A stretch of 64,000 nucleotides of DNA from Mesorhizobium japonicum MAFF 303099. Lineage in GTDB: Bacteria; Pseudomonadota; Alphaproteobacteria; Rhizobiales; Rhizobiaceae. The notes below the pieces were generated by a model. The model searched no databases, was not told the origin of the DNA, and was given only the letters and a program-made list of their open reading frames with translations. Shown here piece after piece: positions 1 through 8,523 of this stretch. Both the position numbers and the translations under genes were made by a program. The DNA is taken from the NCBI RefSeq assembly GCF_000009625.1, contig NC_002678.2:3628001-3692000 (forward strand). The letters are read 5' to 3'. The number at the start of each line of letters is the position of its first letter. The first letter of the stretch is position 1.

Positions 1-1704
1 GGTGGCCTTCGGGCCCTGGCCGTCGGTGGCGACCCACAGGCGCCCGGCCGAATCGACCGCGCAATTGTCGGGCATGCCGAACCAGCCATTGGCCGTCGTC
101 GCCGTCGAGAAGGTGGCGCCGACATCGGCAACCGCCGGATCGCCGCATTTCAAAAGCACTTCCCATTTGCCTTTGGTGGCCGTGAAATCGCCGTTGGTCT
201 CGGTGATCTCGATGATGTGGCCGAAGGCATTTTCGGCGCGCGGGTTGGCGGCATCGACCTGGTCGGCCTTGCGCTTCGAATTGTTGGTCAGCATGACATA
301 GACCTTGCCGTTGACACCATTGGGCTGGATGTCCTCGGGCCGGTCCATCTTGGTGGCGCCGAGCAGATCGGCGGCGCGCCGCGTCTCGATCAGCACGTCG
401 GCCTGGCTGCCAAAGCCGTTTTCCGCCGTCAGCGGTCCCTGGCCGAAGACGATCGGAAGCCAGTCGACCGTGCCGTCCTCGGCGAATTTGGCGACATGCA
501 GCGTGCCTTCGTCGAGCAGGTCCTTGTTGGCGGCATGGTCATTGGCGTTGAAGGCGCCCTTGGTGACGAATTTGTAGACATAGTCGAAGCGCTCGTCGTC
601 GCCGAGATAGAAGACGACGCGGCCGTCCTTGGCGACGATCGATTCGGCGCCCTCATGCTTGAAGCGGCCCATGGCGGTGCGCTTCCTCGGCGTCGAATTC
701 GGATCGTTGACGTCGACCTCGACAATCCAGCCAAAGCGATTGGGCTCGTTAGGTTCCTTGGCGAGGTTGAAGCGGTCGTAATGCGCGCCCCATTCATAGG
801 CGCCTTCCGGAATGCCGAGCCGCTTGTAATTGGCGGCTTCCTTGTGGCCTTCCGGCAGTTCGCCGGAGAAATAGCCGTGGATGTTCTCCTCGGCCATCAC
901 ATACGTGCCCCACGGCGTGACGCCGCCGGCGCAATTGTTGAACGTGCCGAACACTTTCGTGCCGGACGGATCGGCATTGGTCTTGACGCGGTCATGGCCG
1001 GCGACCGGCCCCGACAGCGCCATCTCGGTGGTCGAGGTGATGCGGCGGTTGCGCTTGCCGTCGCGCACCACCTGCCATTTGCCTCCCTCCTTGCGGATCT
1101 CGACAATGGTGCCGCCATGCGCCGCCATCTCGACATCGACCTGCTCCTTCGAGAGCGGTGCGACCTCGGCCTTCTTCTTCCCGTCCTTCTCGACGATCGA
1201 AACGATGCCCGGGAACATCAGATGCGGGTTGGTGTATTCGTGGTTGACCACGAGCAGGCCGTGCTCGGCCGAGCCGTCGATCGCGATATAGCCGACATAG
1301 TCGTTGTTGTAGCCGAACTGCCTGGCCTGCGCCTCAGCCGACTGTTTCGTCGGGTCGAATTCCGGCGAATCGGCAAACAGCGGATCGCCCCAGCGCAACA
1401 GCACGTCGGCGTCGTAGCCCGGCGCGACATGATGCTTGTCGTCGATGCCGGCCTCGAGCTCGTCGAATTTGAAGGCCGAGCCTTCCGCGGCGCGTGCATC
1501 GTCGGCGGCGATCATGGCCAGCGGGCCGACCGTCGCGGCGATCGCCGAGACGGCGAGCGATCCCTTCAGGAATCCCCGGCGCGAGAACCGCGCGGCGATG
1601 ATGTCGCCCATGGTGCGGTTGTCGGTGGGGTTGATGGCCGGACTGTCGTTTTCCTCGAGCAGGCTGGTGCGGAATCGGGTGTCGGGGGAGCGATGGTCGG
1701 TCAC
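1..1704 (-). CDS. phoX: PhoX-family phosphatase (DUF839), Tat-exported, C-terminus cut off by window edge
   Basis: Predicted periplasmic alkaline phosphatase of the PhoX/DUF839 family, which releases phosphate from organic esters using Ca and Fe. The 568 residues present begin at a GTG preceded by AGAGG. A twin-arginine motif SRRGFLKG at residues 41-48, followed by a hydrophobic stretch ending in ADDARA, indicates folded export by Tat. Family-like segments are visible in the middle (VVNHEYTNP, TFNNCAGGVTPWGTY, RFGWIVEVD, GRVVFYLGDDERFDYVYKF). The reading frame stays open to base 1, so roughly the last 60-130 residues are outside the window. A possible Pho box lies upstream. Family confidence is high; the exact substrate is not known from sequence. 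Confidence 0.9.
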   Translation of the reverse strand, partial: MTDHRSPDTRFRTSLLEENDSPAINPTDNRTMGDIIAARFSRRGFLKGSLAVSAIAATVGPLAMIAADDARAAEGSAFKFDELEAGIDDKHHVAPGYDADVLLRWGDPLFADSPEFDPTKQSAEAQARQFGYNNDYVGYIAIDGSAEHGLLVVNHEYTNPHLMFPGIVSIVEKDGKKKAEVAPLSKEQVDVEMAAHGGTIVEIRKEGGKWQVVRDGKRNRRITSTTEMALSGPVAGHDRVKTNADPSGTKVFGTFNNCAGGVTPWGTYVMAEENIHGYFSGELPEGHKEAANYKRLGIPEGAYEWGAHYDRFNLAKEPNEPNRFGWIVEVDVNDPNSTPRKRTAMGRFKHEGAESIVAKDGRVVFYLGDDERFDYVYKFVTKGAFNANDHAANKDLLDEGTLHVAKFAEDGTVDWLPIVFGQGPLTAENGFGSQADVLIETRRAADLLGATKMDRPEDIQPNGVNGKVYVMLTNNSKRKADQVDAANPRAENAFGHIIEITETNGDFTATKGKWEVLLKCGDPAVADVGATFSTATTANGWFGMPDNCAVDSAGRLWVATDGQGPKAT

Positions 1705-1767
1705 GGAGGGCCTCTGGCTTTGGAGTGGCTGGAGCTTGTTGCCTGTTCGACCCCTTACGTCAGACCG

Positions 1768-1784
1768 ATCACATTTTCGTGACA
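1768..1784 (-). promoter_or_regulatory. candidate Pho box upstream of phoX
   Basis: On the minus strand these bases read TGTCACGAAAATGTGAT, two imperfect TGTCA-type heptamers in the 7-4-7 spacing of the PhoB-binding Pho box. It lies 64 bp upstream of the phoX GTG. A nearby perfect palindrome TGTCACCGTGACA at 1818-1830 shares the GTGACA word. Phosphate control of phoX is known in several bacteria; the site itself is inferred from resemblance only. Confidence 0.4.
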
Positions 1785-1976
1785 TCATAGCGGCTCCGCA
1801 GCTCCGCGCGAGGCGGTTGTCACCGTGACATCGGACTTTGGTCCAATCTTGCGCTGGCAAAAGTCCTGGAGGACAAACGCAACGGTCGGAGGTCGCTTCC
1901 GGCCAACACATCTTTCGGCGATGTTGCTGGTTGCAACGTTGGGGTGGGCGCGCCGGCTCAATCGACGGAGATCAGG

Positions 1977-2675
1977 ATGCACGGATCGATCACGGCCCGG
2001 TGTCGCCGGCTGACGCTCGTTTCGGCGGCTGCTCTGGCGCTGACCATCATTCCCTATCGAATTTCCCTGCACGGATCCGCTCCCGGAATCGACGCCGCAT
2101 CGGCACAGGCCGCCAAGGGCGGCAATGGCGGCGGTAACGGCGGCGGCAATGGCGGTGGCAACGGCGGCGGCAATGGCGGCGGCAATGGCGGTGGCAACGG
2201 CGGCGGCAATGGCGGCGGCAATGGCGGTGGCAACGGCGGCGGCAACGGCGGCGGCAATGGCGGTGGCAATAGCGGCGGCAACGGCGGCGGCGATAGCGGC
2301 GGCAACAGCGGTGGCAACGGCGGCGGCAATGGCGGCGGCAACAGTGATGGCAATGGCGGCGGCGATAGCGGCGGCAACAGCGGTGGCAACGGCGGCGGCA
2401 ACAGTGGCAACAGCGGTGGCGGCAATTCCGGTACCGAAGGCGGTGGTGAAACCTCGGGGTTGGGCAAGGGTCAGGTCGACAAAGGCGTCAGCCATGTCAA
2501 CGGCACGACCGGTGACAAGGTCGAGGTGAGCGACAACAAGATTACAGTCACACACCCCGACGGCATCACCGAAAAGATCGAGAACGGCCGTTTCAAAATG
2601 AAGGATGCGCTGGGTCGCACGATCATCGATCGCCGGGCCACGCCGGCCGATGTCAGCCGTCTAAAAGCCTTGTGA
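1977..2675 (+). CDS. secreted Gly/Asn-repeat protein
   Basis: A 232-residue protein I cannot assign to a named family. I chose the ATG with GGAG seven bases upstream rather than the in-frame GTG at 1944. Residues about 9-45 look like a signal peptide ending near ASAQA. Residues about 48-150 are an almost perfect array of the tetrad GGGN, with Ser and Asp substitutions late in the array. The C-terminal 75 residues are normal mixed sequence (VDKGVSHVNGTTGDKVEVSD, then a DGITEKIENGRFK stretch), so this is a low-complexity exported spacer joined to a small conserved-looking domain. A cell-surface or matrix role is a guess. Convergent with the two-component pair. Confidence 0.75.
   Translation: MHGSITARCRRLTLVSAAALALTIIPYRISLHGSAPGIDAASAQAAKGGNGGGNGGGNGGGNGGGNGGGNGGGNGGGNGGGNGGGNGGGNGGGNGGGNSGGNGGGDSGGNSGGNGGGNGGGNSDGNGGGDSGGNSGGNGGGNSGNSGGGNSGTEGGGETSGLGKGQVDKGVSHVNGTTGDKVEVSDNKITVTHPDGITEKIENGRFKMKDALGRTIIDRRATPADVSRLKAL
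2118..2426 (+). repeat. 12-bp-period Gly/Asn codon repeat
   Basis: About 25 tandem units of GGC-GGC-GGC-AAY, with a higher-order pattern of alternating AAT/AAC and GGT/GGC codons (36-bp super-unit GGCGGCAATGGCGGTGGCAAC followed by a variant). The unit number is likely to vary between strains. The repeat creates long false open frames on both strands (Ala-rich and Pro-rich). Confidence 0.9.
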
Positions 2676-2690
2676 AACTGGTTTAGTTTT

Positions 2691-2762
2691 GACGCAATTC
2701 CCAAGGGAAAACGCTACGCGTTTTTCCCGGGAAGGCCGTTCCACACTTTTCCTGGAATTGCT
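2691..2762 (+). repeat. dispersed 72-bp palindromic element, copy 1
   Basis: Begins with GCAATTCC and ends with GGAATTGC (terminal inverted repeats), with an internal AAACGC-TAC-GCGTTT hairpin. A second copy, nearly identical, is at 48673-48744. Here it fills the gap between two convergent genes and abuts the response-regulator stop codon, so it may serve as part of a transcription terminator. Confidence 0.8.
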
Positions 2763-3425
2763 CTAAGGGCGGTTTCTGTCCCGCTCGCGGAATTCGCGCA
2801 TCATGAGAGCCGCTTCGGTGCGGTTTCGCACATTGAGTTTCGACAGCACCCCGGTCATGTGGTGCTTGACCGTTTTCTCCTGCAGCTCCAGGCGCAAGGC
2901 GACCTCCTTGTTTGAGAGCCCCTCCGCCACCAGCCGCAGGATTTCAGTTTGCCGTTCGGTCAGTTGCCGCAACCGGTCCGCCGCGCCGTTGGCAGATTGC
3001 GGGGACTGGAGATCGGAAAGCAGCCGCGCCGACAGCGTCGGCGAAAGATAGCTCTCGCCGGCCGCCACATTGCGCAGGATTTCGGCAAGCGCGCGCGATC
3101 CGACACCCTTGAGGATATAGCCCTGCACGCCTGCGTTCAGCGCCGTGGTTACGTCGGCATTGGTCTCCGACACGGTCAGCATGACGATCCTCTGGGCGGG
3201 ATGGACGGCAAGGATGCTTGCAACCGCGGACAGGCCGCCGCCCGGCATGGAGATATCGAGCAGCAATATGTCAGGCTGCATCGTCGAGGCGATGCGTTCG
3301 GCATCTTGCGCTGTCGCGCCTTCGCCGACGATCTCGAAACCTCCGATCTCCGACAGGCTGCGCGTCACGCCTTCGCGAAACAGCGGATGATCGTCGACAA
3401 TAGCGATGCGGATAGTGCCAATCAT
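2763..3425 (-). CDS. NarL/FixJ-family response regulator
   Basis: 220 residues: a receiver domain at about 5-120 with the acidic pair DD at 11-12 and phospho-acceptor Asp57 in LLLDISMPG, then a LuxR-type HTH at about 150-215 (LTERQTEILRLVAEGLSNKEVA). Start overlaps the histidine kinase stop by four bases, so the pair is one translationally coupled operon. Expected to act as a DNA-binding dimer when phosphorylated by the kinase. Target genes cannot be read from the sequence. Confidence 0.93.
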   Translation of the reverse strand: MIGTIRIAIVDDHPLFREGVTRSLSEIGGFEIVGEGATAQDAERIASTMQPDILLLDISMPGGGLSAVASILAVHPAQRIVMLTVSETNADVTTALNAGVQGYILKGVGSRALAEILRNVAAGESYLSPTLSARLLSDLQSPQSANGAADRLRQLTERQTEILRLVAEGLSNKEVALRLELQEKTVKHHMTGVLSKLNVRNRTEAALMMREFRERDRNRP

Positions 3426-4813
3426 GCTTGCTCCTCGACCGAAAGACTGATCACCAATCGCGTGCCTTGCGCTCCGGTCACGGTCTCGAACTGGCCGCCA
3501 ATGCTTTCGACCCGCTCCCTGAGGCCGGCGAGCCCCAATCCGTCGACCCGCGCCGGATCGAAACCCGGCCCGCCATCCGACACTTCGACAAAAAGCCTGC
3601 CATTCTTCATCCCGGCCCGCACCGCCTGATCCTTGGCCCGCCCGTGGCGATAGGCATTGTTCAGCCCTTCCTGCACGAAACGATAGATGCTGATCTTCTC
3701 GGAAGGGCCAAGTTCAGGCAAATGCCTGGGCAGTGTGAGCGTCACCGACGTTCCCGTCCGGCGCTCATGTTCGTCGACGGCCAGCCGCAATATGTCCGTT
3801 GCCGCAGCCGTTTCTATCTGCGGCAGGACGAGACCGGTGCAGATACCGCGTATTTCGCGCATCGCATCCTCCAGCGTCTTGCGGATCATCGCGACCTCGG
3901 TCGAGCGGTTTTCGCCCCAATGGCCCTCGCCGGAGAATACCGGGCTGTCCATGCGCAGCGCCGCCAGGGCCACGAGCTGTGCCGGTCCATCATGCAGGTC
4001 GGCGCCGATCCGGCGCAAATATCGTTCGTTGAGTGCGGTGGCGCGGCGGGACGCCCGCTGCACACGCTGCCGCAAGGCGCTGTTTTGCGTCACCAGCCCC
4101 TGCAGCTCCGACACTTGGCGGCGCAGCGCCCCGCGCTGATCGTCGATGGTGCGGCTGGCGCGCAGCACGATGCTCGACAGGAGCAGAAAGGCCGTCAGGG
4201 TGGTGCCGGCCACGATCAGCCAGCTCGACAGCAGGGCAGAGGCCAGCGTGGCTTTGAAATCAGTGGCGATCTCGAAGAATTCGGTGACGGCCACCACCTC
4301 GCCGGACCAGGGTTCGCGCACGGGATTATAGATCTCCAGCAACGGCACGCCGACGGTCTGCTCCTTGCCTTCGGTTTCGTCGAACGTATCGAATTGAGCG
4401 GTGACGTTGCCCTGGAAGGCGGACCGCAGATCGTCGGTCAGTTCGAAGCGGCGGCCGATCAACGTCGGGTCCTTGGCATAGAGCACGGTGCCGTCGCGGC
4501 GCCAGAGCCTGAACGAGGCCAGGCGCTTGCCGAGCGCGCCCTGGCCGAGCGTCTCGTCGAGCGCCTGCTTGACGGACTCGCTGAGCGTCTCGCTCTTGCG
4601 CAGGTCTGGCAGCAGCGGCGCGATCACGCTGTCGACATAGAGCGCCGTCGTGGCGGCCGAATTGCGGATGACGCCGTCCCGGATCTGCGACGTCACCCAG
4701 GCGCCCACCACCAGCATGACGGCCAGAAGGCCAAAGCCTCCCGCAACGAGGAATTGCAGGGCAAGCGAAAGCTCGCTCCAGCGCCGCGCCAAATTCTGCA
4801 GAATACGAATCAT
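3422..4813 (-). CDS. membrane sensor histidine kinase, NarX/DesK type (HisKA_3)
   Basis: 463 residues from the ATG preceded by AGGGG; longer in-frame starts exist but lack a ribosome site. Two membrane helices at about 17-42 and 193-217 bracket a roughly 150-residue periplasmic sensor domain. A coiled-coil linker follows, then the HisKA_3 H-box LHDGPAQ with phospho-acceptor His274, and a HATPase domain whose G-box is near the end (GGPGFDP, GLGLAGLRERV). Partner of the overlapping response regulator. The signal sensed is unknown. Confidence 0.93.
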   Translation of the reverse strand: MIRILQNLARRWSELSLALQFLVAGGFGLLAVMLVVGAWVTSQIRDGVIRNSAATTALYVDSVIAPLLPDLRKSETLSESVKQALDETLGQGALGKRLASFRLWRRDGTVLYAKDPTLIGRRFELTDDLRSAFQGNVTAQFDTFDETEGKEQTVGVPLLEIYNPVREPWSGEVVAVTEFFEIATDFKATLASALLSSWLIVAGTTLTAFLLLSSIVLRASRTIDDQRGALRRQVSELQGLVTQNSALRQRVQRASRRATALNERYLRRIGADLHDGPAQLVALAALRMDSPVFSGEGHWGENRSTEVAMIRKTLEDAMREIRGICTGLVLPQIETAAATDILRLAVDEHERRTGTSVTLTLPRHLPELGPSEKISIYRFVQEGLNNAYRHGRAKDQAVRAGMKNGRLFVEVSDGGPGFDPARVDGLGLAGLRERVESIGGQFETVTGAQGTRLVISLSVEEQA

Positions 4814-4984
4814 GATCCCCTGACCGCCCTTCCATCGAACAGCTGGGCGATATCGGCACATTGAGCCTCAGCCTTGCCGTTGCCAAGGCCTTCGTTAGAA
4901 AGGAGGTCGCTTGACGTCTCAAGGCGCTTCGGAAACAAGGTCGGCGGGACATGCGGCGGCAGCCGCTTCGAGGGGGATGGGACG

Positions 4985-5323
4985 GTGAGTTTTTCGGGAC
5001 TGCTGCAGCTTGGCTTTTCGACGGTGATCTTCCTTTTGGCGGCAACCGCCGCCAAGCAATGGGGACTGGCGCCGAGCCTGGGCAAGATCCTGTTGACGCT
5101 CGCGCTTTATTCGCTGGGCAATCTGATCATGCTGCGGCTGATCCGCGAATTCGGCATGTCGGTGTCGTTCAGCCTCTCGGCGGTCATCCAGCTGGTCTCG
5201 GTCAACGTCGTGGCGCTGGTGTTCTTCGGCGAGCGCGTCAACGCGCTGCAGGCCACAGGCATCATGCTGGCGATCGCCGCCGTGGCGCTGATCACGCTCG
5301 GGCCCTATCTACAGGGGCGTTGA
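4985..5323 (+). CDS. small 4-TM membrane protein of the SMR/EamA fold
   Basis: 112 residues from a GTG with GGGATGGGA upstream; the frame stays open further upstream to 4874 but that extension is charged and not membrane-like. Four hydrophobic helices cover nearly the whole protein, and the third-to-fourth helix segment FFGERVNALQATGIMLAIAA is typical of small multidrug resistance and related half-EamA proteins. The first helix lacks the buried Glu essential in EmrE, so proton-coupled drug export of the classic kind is doubtful. Divergent from the two-component operon and 28 bp ahead of a PAP2 phosphatase, so it could belong to lipid or polyprenyl-linked sugar handling (inference). Confidence 0.75.
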   Translation: MSFSGLLQLGFSTVIFLLAATAAKQWGLAPSLGKILLTLALYSLGNLIMLRLIREFGMSVSFSLSAVIQLVSVNVVALVFFGERVNALQATGIMLAIAAVALITLGPYLQGR

Positions 5324-5351
5324 TCGAGATGAAGATTGCGACACCGGCCCG

Positions 5352-6062
5352 ATGAGAGACACCGCAAGCACCCTGCTCAACCGCATCGAATTCCCGGTGT
5401 TGCTGGCCGGCCTGGTCATCGCCGGCGGCCTGTGGGGCTTCGTCGAGCTGACGGAGGTGGCGCGGGCAACCGCGCCGCACGCCTTCGACACCGAAATCCT
5501 GCTTGCCTTCCGCCAGGTTGGTCAGCCGGGAATCCCGATCGGCCCATCGTGGCTGGAAGGAGCGATGCGCGACATCACCAGCCTCGGCAGCGCCAGCGTG
5601 CTGGTGCTGATCACGACGGCAACGATCCTCTATTTGCTGTTGATCCGCCGGCCGGGGACGGCACTTCTCATCTTCGTCGCCGTGGCCGGCGGCCAGGTGC
5701 TGTCGAGCTTGCTGAAGGTCGGCGTCGACCGGCCGCGGCCCGAGCTCGTTTCGCATCTGGTCGGCGTGACCTCGCTTTCCTTCCCGAGCGGCCACGCCAT
5801 GCTGTCGGCGGTGACCTATCTCACGCTCGGTTCGCTCGCGGCGCGCTTCCTGCATGGCAGGGCCACGAAGATCTACGTCTTGTCGCTGGCCGTGCTGACG
5901 ACGGTGCTGGTCGGCGTCAGCCGCATCTATCTCGGCGTCCACTGGCCGTCGGATGTGCTGGCCGGCTGGTGCGCGGGCTTCGCCTGGGCGATGCTGTGCT
6001 GGCTGGTGGCGCGGCTGCTGCAGCGCCGCAAGGTGGTGAGCGACGATGCTGATGGCGCCTGA
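5352..6062 (+). CDS. PAP2-family membrane phosphatase
   Basis: 236 residues, several membrane helices. All three PAP2 motifs are present: KVGVDRPRP (KX6RP), FPSGHA (PSGH) and SRIYLGVHWPSD (SRX5HX3D). Such enzymes hydrolyse lipid or polyprenyl phosphates at the periplasmic face. Likely co-transcribed with the preceding small membrane protein (28 bp apart). It could recycle undecaprenyl pyrophosphate or dephosphorylate lipid A; the sequence does not decide. Confidence 0.9.
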   Translation: MRDTASTLLNRIEFPVLLAGLVIAGGLWGFVELTEVARATAPHAFDTEILLAFRQVGQPGIPIGPSWLEGAMRDITSLGSASVLVLITTATILYLLLIRRPGTALLIFVAVAGGQVLSSLLKVGVDRPRPELVSHLVGVTSLSFPSGHAMLSAVTYLTLGSLAARFLHGRATKIYVLSLAVLTTVLVGVSRIYLGVHWPSDVLAGWCAGFAWAMLCWLVARLLQRRKVVSDDADGA

Positions 6063-6357
6063 CTGCACCCTCGGGCTTGCGCTCAGATCAATCTGTTGAT
6101 GAGGTGTCCACCACAGCCTGCCAGCGCCAGAACCATCGACAGCAGGCATGCCGATGTCATCAAGGTCTTGAAAATATTCAACCGCGTTGCCCCCGCCCAG
6201 ATGGACGACACCCTAGCCTGCAATCCTCGGGAAGTATCGGAAAAAATGGACAATCAGGTGAAGGCGCTTACGCCTCAGACATTCATACTGATGCTTGAAA
6301 CATCATGACAATGGTATTATACCTTATTACTGCAGACTCAGACATGGGGTCCGGCCG

Positions 6358-6636
6358 ATGATCACTGCCGCGCAGATGCGTGCCGCAAGGGCCTTGGCCG
6401 GCATCGACCAGAAGACGCTCGCCGAGCGCGCAGGCGTTTCGCTTCCGACCATCCAGCGCATGGAAGCGAGCGATGGCGTGGTCCGGGGCGTGGTCGATAC
6501 GCTGATGAAGGTCATCCAGGCGCTCGACGAGGCCGGGGTGGAGTTGATCGGCGAGAACCAGGCCAGCGAGCGCGGCGGCAGGGGCGTGCGCCTCAAACCC
6601 GCCGTGCCGCCAGATCCCAGGGCTGAGCCGGCATAA
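6358..6636 (+). CDS. small XRE-type HTH regulator
   Basis: 92 residues. HTH at about 5-55 (MRAARALAGIDQKTLAERAG followed by VSLPTIQRME), then a short segment that includes the IQALDEAGVELI phrase seen in many rhizobial one-domain regulators. I chose the ATG at 6358 rather than the longer in-frame start at 6295, whose extra 21 residues contain no HTH sequence. A palindrome GGTATTATACC at 6313-6323 is a possible operator or -10 region. It lies 66 bp upstream of the SulP gene on the same strand and may regulate it. The 295 bp between the PAP2 gene and this start contain no convincing gene. Confidence 0.85.
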   Translation: MITAAQMRAARALAGIDQKTLAERAGVSLPTIQRMEASDGVVRGVVDTLMKVIQALDEAGVELIGENQASERGGRGVRLKPAVPPDPRAEPA

Positions 6637-6702
6637 GTCGCGACGGCGACCGCCGACACTCCTGCCGACGATCCCGCCGCCTTCATGTGCGGAAGGCAGT
6701 CC

Positions 6703-8451
6703 ATGGATCAGACACGGCAGGCAGTGCATCAATCGACCCGAAAGTCGGCCCATGGGTCGGCCCAAGGGTCGGCCCACGGGTCGGCAAAGCCGACATTTTC
6801 CGAATTGTTCATGCCCAAGCTGGTGACGGTCTGGCGCGAAGGCTACCACCTGCCGCAGTTCAAGGCCGACGTCATGGCCGGGCTGACCGTCGCCATCGTC
6901 GCGCTGCCGCTGTCGATGGCGATCGCGATCGCCTCCGGCGTCTCGCCGGAGCGCGGACTTTACACCTCCATCGTCGGCGGCTTCATCATCTCGGCGTTCG
7001 GCGGCAGCCGCTTCCAGATCGGTGGCCCGGCCGGCGCCTTCATCGTGCTGGTGGCGGCGACGGTGGCGCGCGTCGGTGTCGATGGCCTGCTCCTGGCGAC
7101 GATGATGTCCGGCGTGTTCCTGCTTGCCATCGGCTATCTCAGGCTCGGCACCTACATCAAGTTCATCCCCTATCCGGTCACCGTCGGCTTCACCGCCGGC
7201 ATTGCCGTCATCATCTTCTCCGGCCAGATTGTCGAACTGTTCGGCCTGACTTTGCCGGGCAAGGAGCCCGGACCGTTCGTGCCGAAGCTGATCGCACTTG
7301 GCGAGGCGGCCGGCACGATCAACCCGGCGGCGACCTTCGTGGCGGCCCTGACCATCGCTACCATCGCCTTTCTGAAGCGCTGGCGGCCGAAATGGCCGGC
7401 CATGCTGGTCGCCATCGGGCTGGCCTCGCTCGTCGTGGCGCTGTTTGCGCTGCCGGCCGAGACGATCGGAACGCGCTATGGCGGCATTCCGCGCAGCCTG
7501 CAATGGCCTGCGCTTCCGCCGGTCAGTCTCGACAGGATGATCGAGGTCCTGCCGGACGCCGTCGCCTTCGCGCTGCTCGGCGCCATCGAATCGCTGCTGT
7601 CCGCCGTCGTCGCCGACGGCATGACGGGCCGGCGGCACCGCTCCAATTGCGAACTGGTGGCGCAGGGCTTCGCCAACATCGCATCCGCCTTGTTCGGCGG
7701 CCTCTGCGCCACCGGCACCATCGCCCGCACCGCCACCAATGTGCGGGCCGGCGCGCACGGGCCGGTCTCGGGCATGGTCCATTCGGTCATCCTGCTCGTG
7801 CTGATGCTGGCGGCCGCGCCGCTGGCCAGCTACATCCCGCTCGCCGCCCTGGCCGGCGTCTTGGCGGTGGTCTGCTGGAATATGTTCGAGAAGCAGGCCT
7901 TCGCGACGCTGCTGCGCGCTTCGCGCGGCGACGCGCTGGTGCTGATGGCGACTTTCCTGATCGTCGTCTTCCGCGACCTGACTGAAGGCATCGTCGTCGG
8001 CTTCGCGCTGGGCTCGATCCTGTTCATCGACCGCATGGCGAAATCCGTCGCGGTCGAGGCGGATCTGGTGCAGGACGATATCGCCGACACCGTCAACGCC
8101 GCCGGCGCCTATGATCCCAGCGAGGCCAGCGACGCCGACACCATCGTCTATCGCATCTCCGGCGCCTTCTTCTTCGGTGCCGCCTCCACTGTCGGCAGCG
8201 TGCTCGACCGCATCGCCGACCAGCGCAAGAACTTCATCCTCGATTGTTCCGCCGTGCCGCTCTTCGATTCGACGGCCGCCAATGTCATCGAAAGTGCTGC
8301 CCACAAGGCCAGGCGCGCCGGTGTCCGCTTCATCATAGCGGGTGCAGCGCCGCCAATACGGCGCATGCTGATCAACCACGGTGTCAAGCGCCCGCTGGTG
8401 ACCTACGCCGCCTCGATCAGCGATGCACGGGCGCAGCTGGTAGGGAAGTGA
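6703..8451 (+). CDS. SulP-family anion transporter with STAS domain
   Basis: 582 residues from the ATG that has GGAAGG upstream. After a variable tail (residues 1-30) come some ten to fourteen membrane helices carrying the SulP signature region (GLTVAIVALPLSMAIAIASG, then FGGSRFQIGGPAGAF). A cytoplasmic STAS domain follows at about 450-575 (NFILDCSAVPLFDSTAANVI). SulP proteins carry sulfate, bicarbonate, molybdate or dicarboxylates; the substrate here is undetermined. The N-terminal tail holds a tandem repeat. Confidence 0.93.
   Translation: MDQTRQAVHQSTRKSAHGSAQGSAHGSAKPTFSELFMPKLVTVWREGYHLPQFKADVMAGLTVAIVALPLSMAIAIASGVSPERGLYTSIVGGFIISAFGGSRFQIGGPAGAFIVLVAATVARVGVDGLLLATMMSGVFLLAIGYLRLGTYIKFIPYPVTVGFTAGIAVIIFSGQIVELFGLTLPGKEPGPFVPKLIALGEAAGTINPAATFVAALTIATIAFLKRWRPKWPAMLVAIGLASLVVALFALPAETIGTRYGGIPRSLQWPALPPVSLDRMIEVLPDAVAFALLGAIESLLSAVVADGMTGRRHRSNCELVAQGFANIASALFGGLCATGTIARTATNVRAGAHGPVSGMVHSVILLVLMLAAAPLASYIPLAALAGVLAVVCWNMFEKQAFATLLRASRGDALVLMATFLIVVFRDLTEGIVVGFALGSILFIDRMAKSVAVEADLVQDDIADTVNAAGAYDPSEASDADTIVYRISGAFFFGAASTVGSVLDRIADQRKNFILDCSAVPLFDSTAANVIESAAHKARRAGVRFIIAGAAPPIRRMLINHGVKRPLVTYAASISDARAQLVGK
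6744..6789 (+). repeat. 12-bp tandem repeat in the SulP N-terminus
   Basis: Three and a half units of GTCGGCCCANGG, in frame, encoding SAHG-SAQG-SAHG-SAK. The flanking protein is conventional, so the repeat looks like a recent slippage expansion in a disordered tail. Confidence 0.85.
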
Positions 8452-8523
8452 GGCACGGTGGCGACCGGGATATGCCTGGCCGGCGCGTGCTGTCACGCGA
8501 TAAGCTGCCTGGCGGCTCGGATG

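Noticed and set aside
217..1782. 521-codon plus-strand frame
   Set aside because: Antisense to phoX, whose minus-strand frame carries a Tat signal and family motifs; the plus product is an Arg/Val/Gly-rich shadow.
2118..2426. Possible CRISPR-like array
   Set aside because: The period is 12 bp, in frame and without spacers; it is a coding repeat. No CRISPR array was seen anywhere in the window.
1785..2555. Ala-rich minus-strand frame (AAIA repeats) and Pro-rich minus frame at 2054-2467
   Set aside because: Both are readings of the Gly/Asn codon repeat on the wrong strand; the plus frame has a ribosome site, signal peptide and non-repetitive C-terminus.
6283..8496. 737-codon minus-strand frame
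   Set aside because: Shadow of the SulP gene; composition dominated by Arg, Asp, His and Gln with no domain.
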